A DNA stretch of 64,000 bases from Neorhizobium populisoli. Lineage in GTDB: Bacteria > Pseudomonadota > Alphaproteobacteria > Rhizobiales > Rhizobiaceae. The DNA lies in the NCBI RefSeq assembly GCF_019430945.1, contig NZ_JAHYCB010000020.1, positions 1 to 64,000 on the forward strand. Reading direction: 5' to 3'. This document shows positions 40,158 through 49,671 of the stretch, one piece after another (position 1 is the first letter of the stretch; each line of letters starts with the position of its first letter). The notes beneath the pieces are model-generated. The model did not search any database, had not been told where the DNA came from, and was given only the letters and a program-made list of their open reading frames with translations. The translations under genes and the position numbers were made by a program.

Positions 40158-42737
40158 TCAAATTTGCAATGCGGTCAAATAGGGCTCGTTGGACAGGTTT
40201 GGCTGCAGGCCCGGCGACAGATGCGACCGGCCGTCCTGCCGGAAGCTGACGAAGTACTGAAGGTGGAATTTCGACTGCGTATATTCGGCCGGGATTGCGG
40301 CCGCGAAGCCTTGTCCCTGGCGTTGCATGGGCATGGATTTCCAGCGCTCGGCCTGATTGATGTGACGGTAGTGGAGAACGGGCTCACCCTCGGCCTTGCC
40401 GGAGAATGTTACATCGAAAGGCTGGCCGGGCTTGAAACCGGACGCGCCTTTGACACCGGATGGGCTGGAGATGACGGGGCTGCGGGCCTCAAGCGCCGCG
40501 ATCGCCGCCTCGGCCTGCGGGCTTGCCGGCACGCTTTCATAAGAACCGCCGCCACGCAGGGATTCCAGGTCGCCGAGTTCCGCCTGCATTTCCGGCAGGC
40601 GGGTGTGCCAGGAACCGCGCAGCCAGGGCTGCGGGCCATAGGTGAGGTCGTCCATATAGACATCACGCGAGACGTCGGCGATGCCCTGCCAGGCCATCAG
40701 CGACCGATTGGCATGATCGATAACCCGATCCATCAGCGGCGTGACCTTGGTTGCGACGAACAATTCGGCCCAGCAGGCGGCGCGGAAACGTTCAGCAAAA
40801 AAGCGCGCCAGCCCGGCGCAGATCCTGATGTCGACGATCATCCGCTGCACGTCGATACTGCCGAAGCTTTTCGTGCCGGTGGCTTTCAGGACTTCACTGT
40901 CGCAGCCATCCGCCATCTCATCCAGCCAGTCGGCCACATCGAGCGGCGTGTAGCGATGCGACGGCTTGTCGGCGAGCAGCAGGCCGGCATATTCGCGGGC
41001 GTTGACGAACAGGGCGGAATCGAAGGTCGGCGCATTGCCGAACCGAACCGGTCCTTCCATGTCGAAACCATAGGCGCGCCGTCCCGACCCTTCGATCAGC
41101 GCGAGATTGGTATAGACCTCCGGCCAGTAATGGTTGTTGGAGGCCGACGGACCGTGCGCCAGCGTGATCAGCGGCAGGACACGGCTTGCCCAGGATAGGC
41201 CCTTTTCACAGGCTTCCGCCGCATCGCCACAGGTGTCCTGCAGATACCTCATCCAGCTCTCGCGGGGCGCCTCGGGATTATAGAGAAGCCGACCCCAGAC
41301 GCGGTACTGGTAATCGTAGCGCTGCCAGTCGTAACGGGGAGCATAACCCTGTTTCTGATAGTTGAAACGGCCGCCCGGAATGCCGGTGCCCATGCGTCCC
41401 TTGAAACCCAGCGGTTCGCACCATTCCACCCCGTCTGAACCCGCAAACATCGAGCTTCTGCCGTAACCGGCGGCAAATTCCGGATCGCCCCAGAGCAGAA
41501 CACGCTGGGTGCCCGGCCAGATGCGGTAGATGACCTTGTAATCCTTGTCGACCGTCAGTAGGTCGCCATAGGAATAACGCAGGAACTTGCGAGAGCCTTC
41601 GCTCAATTGCTCGCGCTCGCTGCGGGCGACTTCCGGCGGGTATTCTTTGTCGCGGATCGCCGACATGTGGTAGGGCGGGCCCATGTGCTCGGCGAGATAC
41701 TTTGGCGAGGCGGCGATCGGCATGCCGCTGTCGCGGGCGATGCCGATCATCTTGTGATCCAGACCCTTGCCGTGCATGTCGATCTCGACCGGCCTGCCGG
41801 CATCGGCAACACCCGCAAAGGCCTCTTCCCAGAACCCGTATTCGCCTTCGGCAATGCCGCCTTCCACATGGACACGGAAGGTCAGGCCGGTGATTTCCGG
41901 CACTTCCTGCAGCAGCGTGGTGATCGCTTGGCGGCAATAGGGCGCGAGGTTGTCCTTGCCAATACCGGTCACCGTATAGTTGGCGCGCGGCACGTCGTCG
42001 AAATCGTAACGCTGGGTCCAGAGCGCCAGCTGGAATTCGAGCCCGCGCTTGGCCGCCTCCCTGCCGATGAATTTCAGCATGTCGAGGTTCTGTTCGCGCT
42101 CTTCGTCCGAGAGCTCGACGACCTTGACGTCATGGCCCGGCAGATCGAGGAGATAGGGGTAGGGGAAATAGAAGTAGACGTCGGTGATCCACGGATTGTG
42201 GTAGGGGTAGTTGTAACCGAAGCCGAGCGCCAGCGAGAACCGGTTGAAGCGGTTGGCGGCGAGCATGGTGAGATAGTCGCGCCATTGCTGGCGGTCGTAG
42301 AACCAGACTTTGTCCTCCTGCTCGCTGCAGAACATCCGGCTCATGCTGCGGATGCGGGCAGACGGCTGCTCGGTCAGCGGATAGGTGCCTTCGAAAAGAT
42401 CCTCGCCCTGGGCAAAGCGCACCCGGTCGGCAAGCTCGGTCAGCGCGAAGACGAGACCGCGCTCGTCTGATCCGGAGACGGTGATATTATTGCCGTCACG
42501 GGTCAGCACGAAGCTTTCTGGTGTCTGCGGAAGCTCCGCCGACGGTGATTTGCCGCCCGAAAGACCGGCGCCCGAGACATTGATGACCATGTTCGCCCCG
42601 GCCGAACTTGCCTGAGCGACGACCTGCACTTGCGCCTTGCGTCGGGCAAGGGCGCCTTGCAGCTCGGCAGCAGCCCAGCGGACGGGTTCCGTGGCCGCTT
42701 CTGGCAGAACGATGGTCACCGAAGTCGGTGCAGTCAT
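40158..42737 (-). CDS. Large glycoside hydrolase-like protein with GH20/GH67-type N-terminal domain
   Basis: The 859-residue protein has no signal peptide. Residues ~5-110 resemble the alpha/beta domain found before the catalytic barrel in GH20 hexosaminidases and GH67/GH115 alpha-glucuronidases (VTIVLPEAATEPVRWAAAEL, DERGLVFALTELADRV). A barrel-like region follows (IRSMSRMFCSEQEDKVWFYD, MLAANRFNRFSLALGFGYNY, HVEGGIAEGEYGFWEE). A C-terminal beta region (~745-859) ends the protein. The catalytic acids cannot be assigned with certainty. It is probably cytoplasmic and acts on the oligosaccharide imported by the surrounding transporter. The ATG at 42737 has GGAAG upstream; earlier in-frame codons lack support. 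Confidence 0.7.
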   Translation of the reverse strand: MTAPTSVTIVLPEAATEPVRWAAAELQGALARRKAQVQVVAQASSAGANMVINVSGAGLSGGKSPSAELPQTPESFVLTRDGNNITVSGSDERGLVFALTELADRVRFAQGEDLFEGTYPLTEQPSARIRSMSRMFCSEQEDKVWFYDRQQWRDYLTMLAANRFNRFSLALGFGYNYPYHNPWITDVYFYFPYPYLLDLPGHDVKVVELSDEEREQNLDMLKFIGREAAKRGLEFQLALWTQRYDFDDVPRANYTVTGIGKDNLAPYCRQAITTLLQEVPEITGLTFRVHVEGGIAEGEYGFWEEAFAGVADAGRPVEIDMHGKGLDHKMIGIARDSGMPIAASPKYLAEHMGPPYHMSAIRDKEYPPEVARSEREQLSEGSRKFLRYSYGDLLTVDKDYKVIYRIWPGTQRVLLWGDPEFAAGYGRSSMFAGSDGVEWCEPLGFKGRMGTGIPGGRFNYQKQGYAPRYDWQRYDYQYRVWGRLLYNPEAPRESWMRYLQDTCGDAAEACEKGLSWASRVLPLITLAHGPSASNNHYWPEVYTNLALIEGSGRRAYGFDMEGPVRFGNAPTFDSALFVNAREYAGLLLADKPSHRYTPLDVADWLDEMADGCDSEVLKATGTKSFGSIDVQRMIVDIRICAGLARFFAERFRAACWAELFVATKVTPLMDRVIDHANRSLMAWQGIADVSRDVYMDDLTYGPQPWLRGSWHTRLPEMQAELGDLESLRGGGSYESVPASPQAEAAIAALEARSPVISSPSGVKGASGFKPGQPFDVTFSGKAEGEPVLHYRHINQAERWKSMPMQRQGQGFAAAIPAEYTQSKFHLQYFVSFRQDGRSHLSPGLQPNLSNEPYLTALQI

Positions 42738-42823
42738 GATGGCACTTCCTCTGAAATCAGGCGCAAGGTTGCCAGCCGGGCCAGCGGCCCGGTCGGCTTT
42801 CATTTATAGTGCGTGTGTCGGCG

Positions 42824-44440
42824 TCAGCCGATCTTGGCTTTGGTCAGCCGCCAATGGGCGTAACCGGACTTGAGCTCGTAGCCGAGATCGACATTGGCGG
42901 CCCTGACGATCAGGTAGCCATTGTCGCTGATCGGCAGGAGCGGCAGGTCCGTCAGAAACTTGGTCTCGATTTCCTGAACCAGCTTCACGCGCTTATCGAG
43001 GTCTGGCTCTTCCATCGCCTTTTTCAAGAGATCGTCGATGCCGGGCATGGCGACGCCGTAATGGCTGAAGTTCGGACCGCCGGAACCGTCAGACTTCACT
43101 TCGGCCGCAGCGGTGAGCTGCTCGATGATCGCCTGGGTCGGCACGGGCGGATAGGCCGCCGAGCGCTGGAAGACCGTATTGGTTCCCTTGCCCTGATCGG
43201 CATGGAAGGCCGTATGGTCCTTGATGTTCAGCTTCATGTCGATACCGCCGGCGCGCAGCTGCTCCTGGATGATCAACATCACCGAGGAGTAGTCCTCACG
43301 CTGCGACGTGTCGGCATTGAACGAGAAGCCGTTCGGGAAGCCCGCCTCCGTCAGCAGCTGCTTGGCTTTTTTCGGATCGTAGTCATAACGCACCGCGGCC
43401 GGGATCGTATCCTTGGTAAAACCGCCCAGGAAGGACGGCGGATTAAGGCCGTAGGTCCTGAGGCTGACCGGCGCCATGGCACCTGCAAGCTCGTCGCGAT
43501 TGATGAGGTAGGCCATCGCCTGCCGCACCTTGATGTTGTCGAAGGGCTTCACCGTCAGGTTGAACGAGATGGTGAAGAAGCTGCCCGGTGACGCGACGTC
43601 GAAATGCAGGTTGGCATTGCGCTGCTTGATCGACGGCACCCAGCCGGGGGCACGCACGCCCTCGATCATATGGACGTCGCCGGAAAGCAGCGCCAGCGTG
43701 CGAGCGGTGGTATCGGCGATATAACGGACCTGGATATTCTGCGTAACCGGAGCGCCGCCGAAATAATCCTTGTTGGCGGTCAGCTTGACGCCCTGCGACG
43801 GATCGGATTCGACGCTGGCGAGCTGATAGGGCCCAGTGCCGATCGGATCCTTTTCAAAAGCGGCGGCGCCCTTTTCCTCCAATGCCTTGCGGCAGATGAT
43901 GCTGGACGAATAATGGCTGAGCGGCCCCATGATGAAGAGCGGGTCGGGCTGGCTGAGCGTGAAGACGACGGTGCTCGGCCCATCCGTCTTGACGTCGGCA
44001 ATATTGTCGAACAGGACGCGGTTGCTGCCGAGCGCCTTGTCGTTGCGCAGGCGGTCGAACGTGTATTTCACGTCGTCGGCCGAGAACTCGCCGTAGCCCT
44101 TGTGGAACTTCACGCCCTTGCGGAGCTGGAAAGTCCAGGTCTTGGCGTCGGGCGACATGGTCCAGCTGGTTGCAAGGCTTGGCTGGACCTCGCTGACGCT
44201 GCTCGGGAAATGTCCGAGCGGCACTTCAACGAGCTTGTCGTGAATATGAATGATCGCCCATTCGTCCGCGCCCTGAATGGATTTTGCGGGATCGATGGTG
44301 CGGACGCCGCGGGCGGCGAAAGCCAGCCGCAGCGTATCGTTTGCCTGTGCGAAAGCCGTTGATCCGAGACCGGATGCCAGACTTGCGCCCGCAATAGTTG
44401 CAGCCGTACGGCCTATGAACATGCGCCGAGATATTGCCAT
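42824..44440 (-). CDS. ABC transporter substrate-binding protein, family 5 (DppA/OppA type)
   Basis: The 538-residue binding protein has a twin-arginine type signal (AISRRMFIGRTAATIAGASL, end AFA-Q). The SBP_bac_5 core shows PSLATSWTMSPDAKTWTFQL, FSADDVKYTFDRLRND, IGTGPYQLASVESD, and VRQAMAYLINRDEL. Although the family is named for peptides, many rhizobial members bind oligosaccharides, and the neighbours here are glycosidases. ATG 44440 follows AGGAGGAG. It is the first gene of the operon, opposite the LacI gene. Confidence 0.92.
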   Translation of the reverse strand: MAISRRMFIGRTAATIAGASLASGLGSTAFAQANDTLRLAFAARGVRTIDPAKSIQGADEWAIIHIHDKLVEVPLGHFPSSVSEVQPSLATSWTMSPDAKTWTFQLRKGVKFHKGYGEFSADDVKYTFDRLRNDKALGSNRVLFDNIADVKTDGPSTVVFTLSQPDPLFIMGPLSHYSSSIICRKALEEKGAAAFEKDPIGTGPYQLASVESDPSQGVKLTANKDYFGGAPVTQNIQVRYIADTTARTLALLSGDVHMIEGVRAPGWVPSIKQRNANLHFDVASPGSFFTISFNLTVKPFDNIKVRQAMAYLINRDELAGAMAPVSLRTYGLNPPSFLGGFTKDTIPAAVRYDYDPKKAKQLLTEAGFPNGFSFNADTSQREDYSSVMLIIQEQLRAGGIDMKLNIKDHTAFHADQGKGTNTVFQRSAAYPPVPTQAIIEQLTAAAEVKSDGSGGPNFSHYGVAMPGIDDLLKKAMEEPDLDKRVKLVQEIETKFLTDLPLLPISDNGYLIVRAANVDLGYELKSGYAHWRLTKAKIG

Positions 44441-44515
44441 TGCCACTCCTCCTTGGGCAGTACCGACCTCATGTCGCCTCCACGGCACAAGACGGTTGAC
44501 GAACAACGCGAGCTG

Positions 44516-44531
44516 ATGGTAGCGCTACCAT
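44516..44531. promoter_or_regulatory. Perfect palindrome, probable LacI-family operator
   Basis: ATGGTAGCGCTACCAT is a perfect 16-base palindrome with the central CG-type symmetry of LacI/GalR operators. It lies 75 bases upstream of the binding-protein gene in the divergent region. Repression of the transporter-glycosidase operon by the adjacent LacI protein is the simplest reading. Confidence 0.8.
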
Positions 44532-44709
44532 AAATGAAACGTCAAGCACCGGATGTGAATTTTTGCGATGAGGGAGGACGCAATCAGAGCGGCGGGCGAC
44601 ATGAATGGATTGCCTGGTCCAAGGCGGATATCATCACGGCCGTCGCCGAATCCGATCCGATGCTCATGCCCTTTCCGGTATTGCATCGGACATCCATTGA
44701 CGGAGCTTC

Positions 44710-45846
44710 ATGATGTCAAAACGCCGTACTGACGGAAGGCCGACCATCGCCGATGTTGCCGCGCGTGCCGGGGTGGGATCGATCACCGTCTCGCGCGCCC
44801 TGCGGGATGCCTCGCTGGTATCCGACGTGTTGCGGGAAAAGATCGATGCGGCCGTTCGCGAGCTCGGTTACGTGCCCAATCTCAGCGCCCGGGCTCTGGC
44901 TTCGACGCGCAGCGATGTCGTCGGGGTTCTCGTTCCTTCGCTGACCCAGCATATCTTCGCCGATGTGTTGCGCGGCATCTATGACGGGATCGGCAAGACC
45001 CGGCTGAACATCCAGGTGGGCAATACACGTTATGATCTCGATGAGGAGGACAGGTTGCTTGCAGAGCTTCTGCGCTACAAGCCGGCCGGCCTGATCGTCT
45101 CCGGCATCGACCAGAGCCCGGCGGGCCGCGCAATGCTCGAAAGGGCCAATTGCCCGGTCATCCAGATCATGGACCTCAGCGACGATCCGGTGAACAAGAT
45201 CATCGGATTTTCGCACCACGACGCCGCCAAGGCGATGACGCAGCACCTGATCGAGTCCGGTTATCGCCGGATCGGTTTTCTGAGCGGCTGGATGAACAGC
45301 CGCTCGAAAGGACGCCTGTCGGGATATGTGGAGGCGCTCGAGGAAGCGGGACTGTTCGATCCGGCGCTCACCAATGCCGCCGGTGATCTCGGAGCGCTGG
45401 CGGCGCGGGGCAGCTGGGACAAGCATCAATATTCGACGCCTGTCATGGGCCGCGAACTGCTCGCCGACCTTTGGCGGCGGGCGCCGGACATGGATGCGGT
45501 GTTCTGCAACAACGACGTCCTGGCGCTTGGCGCGCTGTTCGAATGCCATGCGCGCGGCATTTCCGTGCCCGGGGATTTCGGCATAGCCGGTTTCAACGAC
45601 GAGGATTTCATGGAGGCCGCGTCGCCGGCGCTTTCAAGCGTCAGGACGCATCGCTGGAAGGTGGGGCATGACGCCGTGGTCGCCCTGCGCCGGCAGCTCG
45701 ACGGAGAGCCGGATGGCGAGCGGGTCGTCGATGTCGGCTTCGATATCGTCAAGCGCGCCAGCACCGACCGCCTTGGGTTGCTGAGCGGCATGGGTGAGGC
45801 GGACATACCGCAGCCGGCTGCGGTGGTAGGCGGCGGGACCGTTTGA
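44710..45846 (+). CDS. LacI-family transcriptional regulator
   Basis: The 378-residue regulator has the LacI HTH (PTIADVAARAGVGSITVSRA) and hinge (LGYVPNLSARALAS). The sugar-binding domain has VGVLVPSLTQHIFADVLRGI, RIGFLSGWMNSRSKGRLSGY and DAVFCNNDVLALGALFE. It is about 35 residues longer than usual at the C-terminus. It is divergent from the transporter operon and 93 bases ahead of the second glycosidase, and it probably controls both through the palindrome at 44516. The start is one of two adjacent ATGs at 44710/44713. Confidence 0.92.
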   Translation: MMSKRRTDGRPTIADVAARAGVGSITVSRALRDASLVSDVLREKIDAAVRELGYVPNLSARALASTRSDVVGVLVPSLTQHIFADVLRGIYDGIGKTRLNIQVGNTRYDLDEEDRLLAELLRYKPAGLIVSGIDQSPAGRAMLERANCPVIQIMDLSDDPVNKIIGFSHHDAAKAMTQHLIESGYRRIGFLSGWMNSRSKGRLSGYVEALEEAGLFDPALTNAAGDLGALAARGSWDKHQYSTPVMGRELLADLWRRAPDMDAVFCNNDVLALGALFECHARGISVPGDFGIAGFNDEDFMEAASPALSSVRTHRWKVGHDAVVALRRQLDGEPDGERVVDVGFDIVKRASTDRLGLLSGMGEADIPQPAAVVGGGTV

Positions 45847-45939
45847 CCTCAAGCAGACCCGCCGGGGAGGGCGGTCCTGCCTGAGGGGAGAAAAGCATTT
45901 GCCGCGGAGCGATCCGTGGCCTCTTGGGAGGAGACAGGC

Positions 45940-48135
45940 ATGACAACGGAACCCTGGTACAGGACTGCAAAACGTTGGGGACAGACGAACCTCGTCGAGA
46001 TCGATCCCTCCCGTTACGACGCGACATGGTGGCGCGAGCACTGGAAGAAGACGCGCATCCAGGGCGTGATCGTCAATGCCGGTGGCATCGTTGCCTATTA
46101 CCCCTCCCGCTTTCCGCTGCATCATCGCGCCCATACACTCGGCGAGCGGGATCTTTATGGCGAGATCGTCAAGGATGCGCGCGAGGCGGGCCTGAAGGTC
46201 ATCGCCCGCATGGATTCCAACCGCGTTGCGGAGGATTTCTACCGCATCCATCCGGACTGGATCTGCGTCGACGCGACCGGCAAGCCTTACCGTCAGGCGG
46301 ACAAATACGTCACCTGCATCAACTCGCCCTATTATTGGGAATATCTGCCGGAGGTGATGCGCGAGATCATCGAGCGCAGCAAGCCGGACGGTTTTGCCGA
46401 CAACAGCTGGGCCGGCATTCCGCGCAAGAACATCTGCCATTGCCGGTACTGCGCCAAGCAGTTCCGCGCCCATGCCGGCATCGACCTGCCGACCGGCGCC
46501 GACTGGTCCGACGAGCGCTACCGCCGCTGGATCCGCTGGAATTACAAGCGCCGCACCGATCTCTGGGAGTTCAACAATTCCGTCACCATGAAGGCCGGCG
46601 GCAAGGATTGCCGCTGGATGGGGATGATCAGCGGTGACGTTCTGAACAACAGCAACCGCTTCATCGATCTCAAATCCATCCTGCTGCGCACCGAGATCGT
46701 CATGCTCGATCATCAGCGGCGCAATGCCGTCGACGGTTTCACCGACAATACTGAGGCCGGCAAGCGGCTGCATGAAGTGGGCGGCTGGGACAAGCTCATC
46801 CCGGAAAGCATGCCGCAATATCAGCTGGGAAGCCCCGCTTTCCGGCTCGCCAGCATGCCGGCTGCGGAAGTGCGGCTCTGGTCGTCATCCGGTTTTGCCG
46901 GCGGCATTCAGCCCTGGTGGCATCATATCGGCTCGTTGCACGAAGATCGCCGCCAGTACAAAAGCGCCAAGCCGATCTTTTCCTGGCACGAGGAAAACGA
47001 GGATATTCTCGTCAACCGCAAGCCGCTCGCCGATGTCGGCGTGGTGTGGTCGCAGGACAATCACGATTTCCACGGTCAGGACAAGGCAAACGACCGGACC
47101 ATGAACCCGTATAGGGGGGTGATCCGCGCGCTCGACCGAGCCGGCATTACTTATCTCCCGATCCATGCGGACGACATCACCGCCGCAGTCGGCCGGGTCG
47201 GGGTTCTCATCCTGCCGAACATGGGCGCGCTTTCCGACGAGCAGGCCGCCGCCGTGAAGGTTTTTGCGCGTGTCGGCGGATCGGTTATCGCGACATCGGA
47301 AACCAGCCTTTACGATGGGGCGGGCGATCAGCGGAAAGATTTCGCGCTCGCCGATCTCTTCGGCGTGCATCGCAAAAGCGGGTCGCATGGCGGGCAGGAT
47401 CTCGCCAATGCCGATATCGAGACAAGCGCGCGCCATACCTATGTGCGGCTCTCGCCCGAACTGCGAACCGGCCTTTACGGCCCATCCGATGCGACGGCTC
47501 CAGCGGTCGAAGGCGAGCGTCATCCTTTGTTTGCCGGGCTTGAAGACACCGACACCATTCCTTTCGGTGGCTTTTTGCCCATCGTGAGCGTCAATGACGA
47601 TGTGTCGGTACTGGCGACTTTTGTCCCGGATTTCCCGATCTATCCGCCGGAAACCTCCTGGATGCGCCAGCCGCGTTCAGATCTGCCCGTCATCACCGTG
47701 CGGCAGTCCGATACCGGCAGCAAGCTGATCTGGCTGGTGGGCGACCTCGACCGATGTTTTGCGCGCGATGAGCACCCCGAACATGCGCTGATCATTGCCA
47801 ATGCGACGCGCTGGGCGCTGGGTGACAAAAGCCTGGTCTCGATAGAAGGCGGCCACGGCGTTATCAGCTCAACGCTCTATGAGCAAGAGGGGCGGTATAT
47901 CCTGCACCTCAACAACCGCCTGATCACCGCCAAAGTGCCCGGACGTCAAAGCGATCTGATCCCTATCGGCCCCATCACGATACGCCTGCGCGCGGCGCGA
48001 GCAGCTCCGAATGCAACGGCTACGACAAGAGTTGGTGGTGAAAATCTGGATATACGGCTGGATGGCGACGAACTGGTGATGACGATCCCCTCGGTACTCG
48101 ATCATGAGGTCATCGTCCTGCAGACAAATCGATAA
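45940..48135 (+). CDS. Large glycoside hydrolase-like protein (GHL-type barrel plus GATase-like domain)
   Basis: The 731-residue cytoplasmic protein has an N-terminal TIM-barrel-like region of the hypothetical glycosyl-hydrolase type (IQGVIVNAGGIVAYYPSRFP, VIARMDSNRVAEDFYRIHPD, DGFADNSWAGIP), a Cys cluster CHCRYC, a middle domain like the beta-galactosidase trimerisation fold (~365-545: DVGVVWSQDN, YLPIHADDIT, GVLILPNMGALSDEQAAAVK) and a C-terminal beta domain. Asp in FADNSW is a candidate catalytic residue. GGGAGGAGA precedes the ATG at 45940. With the LacI gene and divergent transporter it forms an oligosaccharide-use unit; the exact glycan is unknown. Confidence 0.75.
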   Translation: MTTEPWYRTAKRWGQTNLVEIDPSRYDATWWREHWKKTRIQGVIVNAGGIVAYYPSRFPLHHRAHTLGERDLYGEIVKDAREAGLKVIARMDSNRVAEDFYRIHPDWICVDATGKPYRQADKYVTCINSPYYWEYLPEVMREIIERSKPDGFADNSWAGIPRKNICHCRYCAKQFRAHAGIDLPTGADWSDERYRRWIRWNYKRRTDLWEFNNSVTMKAGGKDCRWMGMISGDVLNNSNRFIDLKSILLRTEIVMLDHQRRNAVDGFTDNTEAGKRLHEVGGWDKLIPESMPQYQLGSPAFRLASMPAAEVRLWSSSGFAGGIQPWWHHIGSLHEDRRQYKSAKPIFSWHEENEDILVNRKPLADVGVVWSQDNHDFHGQDKANDRTMNPYRGVIRALDRAGITYLPIHADDITAAVGRVGVLILPNMGALSDEQAAAVKVFARVGGSVIATSETSLYDGAGDQRKDFALADLFGVHRKSGSHGGQDLANADIETSARHTYVRLSPELRTGLYGPSDATAPAVEGERHPLFAGLEDTDTIPFGGFLPIVSVNDDVSVLATFVPDFPIYPPETSWMRQPRSDLPVITVRQSDTGSKLIWLVGDLDRCFARDEHPEHALIIANATRWALGDKSLVSIEGGHGVISSTLYEQEGRYILHLNNRLITAKVPGRQSDLIPIGPITIRLRAARAAPNATATTRVGGENLDIRLDGDELVMTIPSVLDHEVIVLQTNR

Positions 48136-48199
48136 ACAGCTCTGATACACGGACTGCCCAGGACAGGACCTGCGCAAGATGATGTCTCGAGACTGCATG

Positions 48200-48229
48200 G
48201 AAAAGCCAGGCGGGTGTGCCCGTCTGGCT
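48200..48229 (-). terminator. Rho-independent terminator of the 15-gene catabolic operon
   Basis: On the minus strand AGCCAGACGGG pairs with CCCGCCTGGCT (one G-U pair) around a CACA loop and is followed by TTTTCC. It begins at the stop codon of the last operon gene (48228). Confidence 0.75.
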
Positions 48230-48884
48230 AACCTACCGACGAAATAGCTGCGATCAGCTCCGCCTTGCGCATCTGCGGGGCTGGGTAGGCGCGGCGACTG
48301 TGGGTGAGACTAAGGCCAACAAGGCTTTCGGCGAGCTTCACCACCAGTGATAGAGGATCCACCATCGGGATATTCAACGCTTCAAGTCCGGCGTTTTGCG
48401 TTGCGCCGGCCAACACCAGCACCTCGGCTTGCGCAGCCCTCTCTACCAGGTCCGTGTTCGATTTGAACAGACGAATGCCGGCACATTGAGCGTCGAGTGC
48501 ATATTCGTGGACGATCTTCTTTGCCCGCACATAATCGCGTTCCGTTGCCAGCACGCTGAAACTGGCACCAAGCGTCAGCGCGTGCAGCATGGACGCACGG
48601 CCGGCGGTGACGACCGGAATATCCAGCAGCGAGCGAAGTGCATTGGCGCCGTAATCGCCGAAATCGGCAAGACAGACGGCGTCGAAACCTTCGGCCTGTG
48701 CATTCTGCCCGGCCGCCATCATGGCAAGGTCGGCGAGCGTCCAGTCATGCGCACCGACGGGCGGGCAGGACGGATAGATGACGCGGCGATGGACGATTTC
48801 GGTGTCCGGGTCCGCTAAACCAGCTGCGACGGTGTTCTCGGGCAGGTCCAGATCGGCTGGGGAGAGAAGAAGAATACGGGGCAT
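48228..48884 (-). CDS. Asp/Glu/hydantoin racemase-fold protein lacking both catalytic cysteines (1)
   Basis: The 218-residue protein aligns throughout with the Asp/Glu/hydantoin racemase superfamily: MPRILLLSPA, FDAVCLADFGDYG, LLDIPVVTAGRASMLHALTL and EVLVLAGATQNAGLEAL. In true racemases and maleate isomerases two Cys act as acid and base. At the first site (usual AxxCFxDPG) this protein has Asp74, and at the second (usual LGCxG) Gly160. Cys71 is nearby but out of register. So it is probably not a racemase; it may use another mechanism or only bind ligand. It is the last gene of the operon. Confidence 0.82.
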   Translation of the reverse strand: MPRILLLSPADLDLPENTVAAGLADPDTEIVHRRVIYPSCPPVGAHDWTLADLAMMAAGQNAQAEGFDAVCLADFGDYGANALRSLLDIPVVTAGRASMLHALTLGASFSVLATERDYVRAKKIVHEYALDAQCAGIRLFKSNTDLVERAAQAEVLVLAGATQNAGLEALNIPMVDPLSLVVKLAESLVGLSLTHSRRAYPAPQMRKAELIAAISSVG

Positions 48885-48896
48885 GTTTTTATCTCC

Positions 48897-49655
48897 TCAA
48901 AGCCCGGCTGCAATCTGGCCCATCTCCGCCAGCCGGTCGGCGGCGACATGTGACGGCGAAGGATAGGAAATCCGGCTATGGGCAAGTTTCAGCTTGATCG
49001 CTGCATCGGCAAGCCGATAGGTCAGCGGGCCGGGGTTGATGATTGGCACGGGCAGACGCTCGGCCAGATAGGCATGCGCCTCGTGCATCGTCGTCGACCC
49101 GAGGATGATCACGTCCGCGCCGTCCTCCTCGATGCAGCGCATAGCGGCTTCGTATAGCGCAGGGAAGAACTCGTCTTCCTTGCCGGCCAGCAGGCTCTGG
49201 TTGTTCGGCTGCAGCCCGGCGGAGCGCAGTGAGGCGCATTTGTGCTGCAGGCCGAGCTCGGCAATCGTCTTCGTATAGAGGTGCCGCCAACGGTCCCACA
49301 TGGCAAGGATCGAGAATTTCTCGCCAAGTGTCAGCGCCAGCAGCATGGAATGCCGGCCGGGGCCGATCACCGGAATATCGAGGACCGAACGCAAGGCCGA
49401 CATGCCGGAATCGCTCATTGTGTCGATGCAGACCGCGTCGTAGCCATCTTTCTCCGCCTGCAGCCCGGCTTCGAGAATGCCGACATCGGCAAGGACCGAA
49501 TCCTGCTGGCTGACATAGTTGACCGGGGCGATACGCACCGGCTTGAAATCGAACTCGATGCCTTCACCGAGCTTGACCGCATTCAGCTGTGCCTTGCGCT
49601 TTGAAAGATTGTCGTCGTCCATGGGGAAGGGGACGATCACCAGAACTTTGGCCAA
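48897..49655 (-). CDS. Asp/Glu/hydantoin racemase-fold protein lacking both catalytic cysteines (2)
   Basis: The 252-residue paralogue of the next gene has GYDAVCIDTMSDSG, LDIPVIGPGRHSMLLALTLG and ADVIILGSTTMHEAHAYLAE. The positions of the two catalytic Cys are Thr79 and Ser187. The start is TTG at 49655, with GGAGG eight bases upstream, giving MAKVLVIVPFPMDDD; the frame is open upstream to 49718 but that part overlaps the FAD gene. Residues 15-60 form an insertion not seen in the shorter paralogue. It is probably a partner of that protein. Confidence 0.82.
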   Translation of the reverse strand: MAKVLVIVPFPMDDDNLSKRKAQLNAVKLGEGIEFDFKPVRIAPVNYVSQQDSVLADVGILEAGLQAEKDGYDAVCIDTMSDSGMSALRSVLDIPVIGPGRHSMLLALTLGEKFSILAMWDRWRHLYTKTIAELGLQHKCASLRSAGLQPNNQSLLAGKEDEFFPALYEAAMRCIEEDGADVIILGSTTMHEAHAYLAERLPVPIINPGPLTYRLADAAIKLKLAHSRISYPSPSHVAADRLAEMGQIAAGL

Positions 49656-49671
49656 ACTCAATTCCTCCGCA

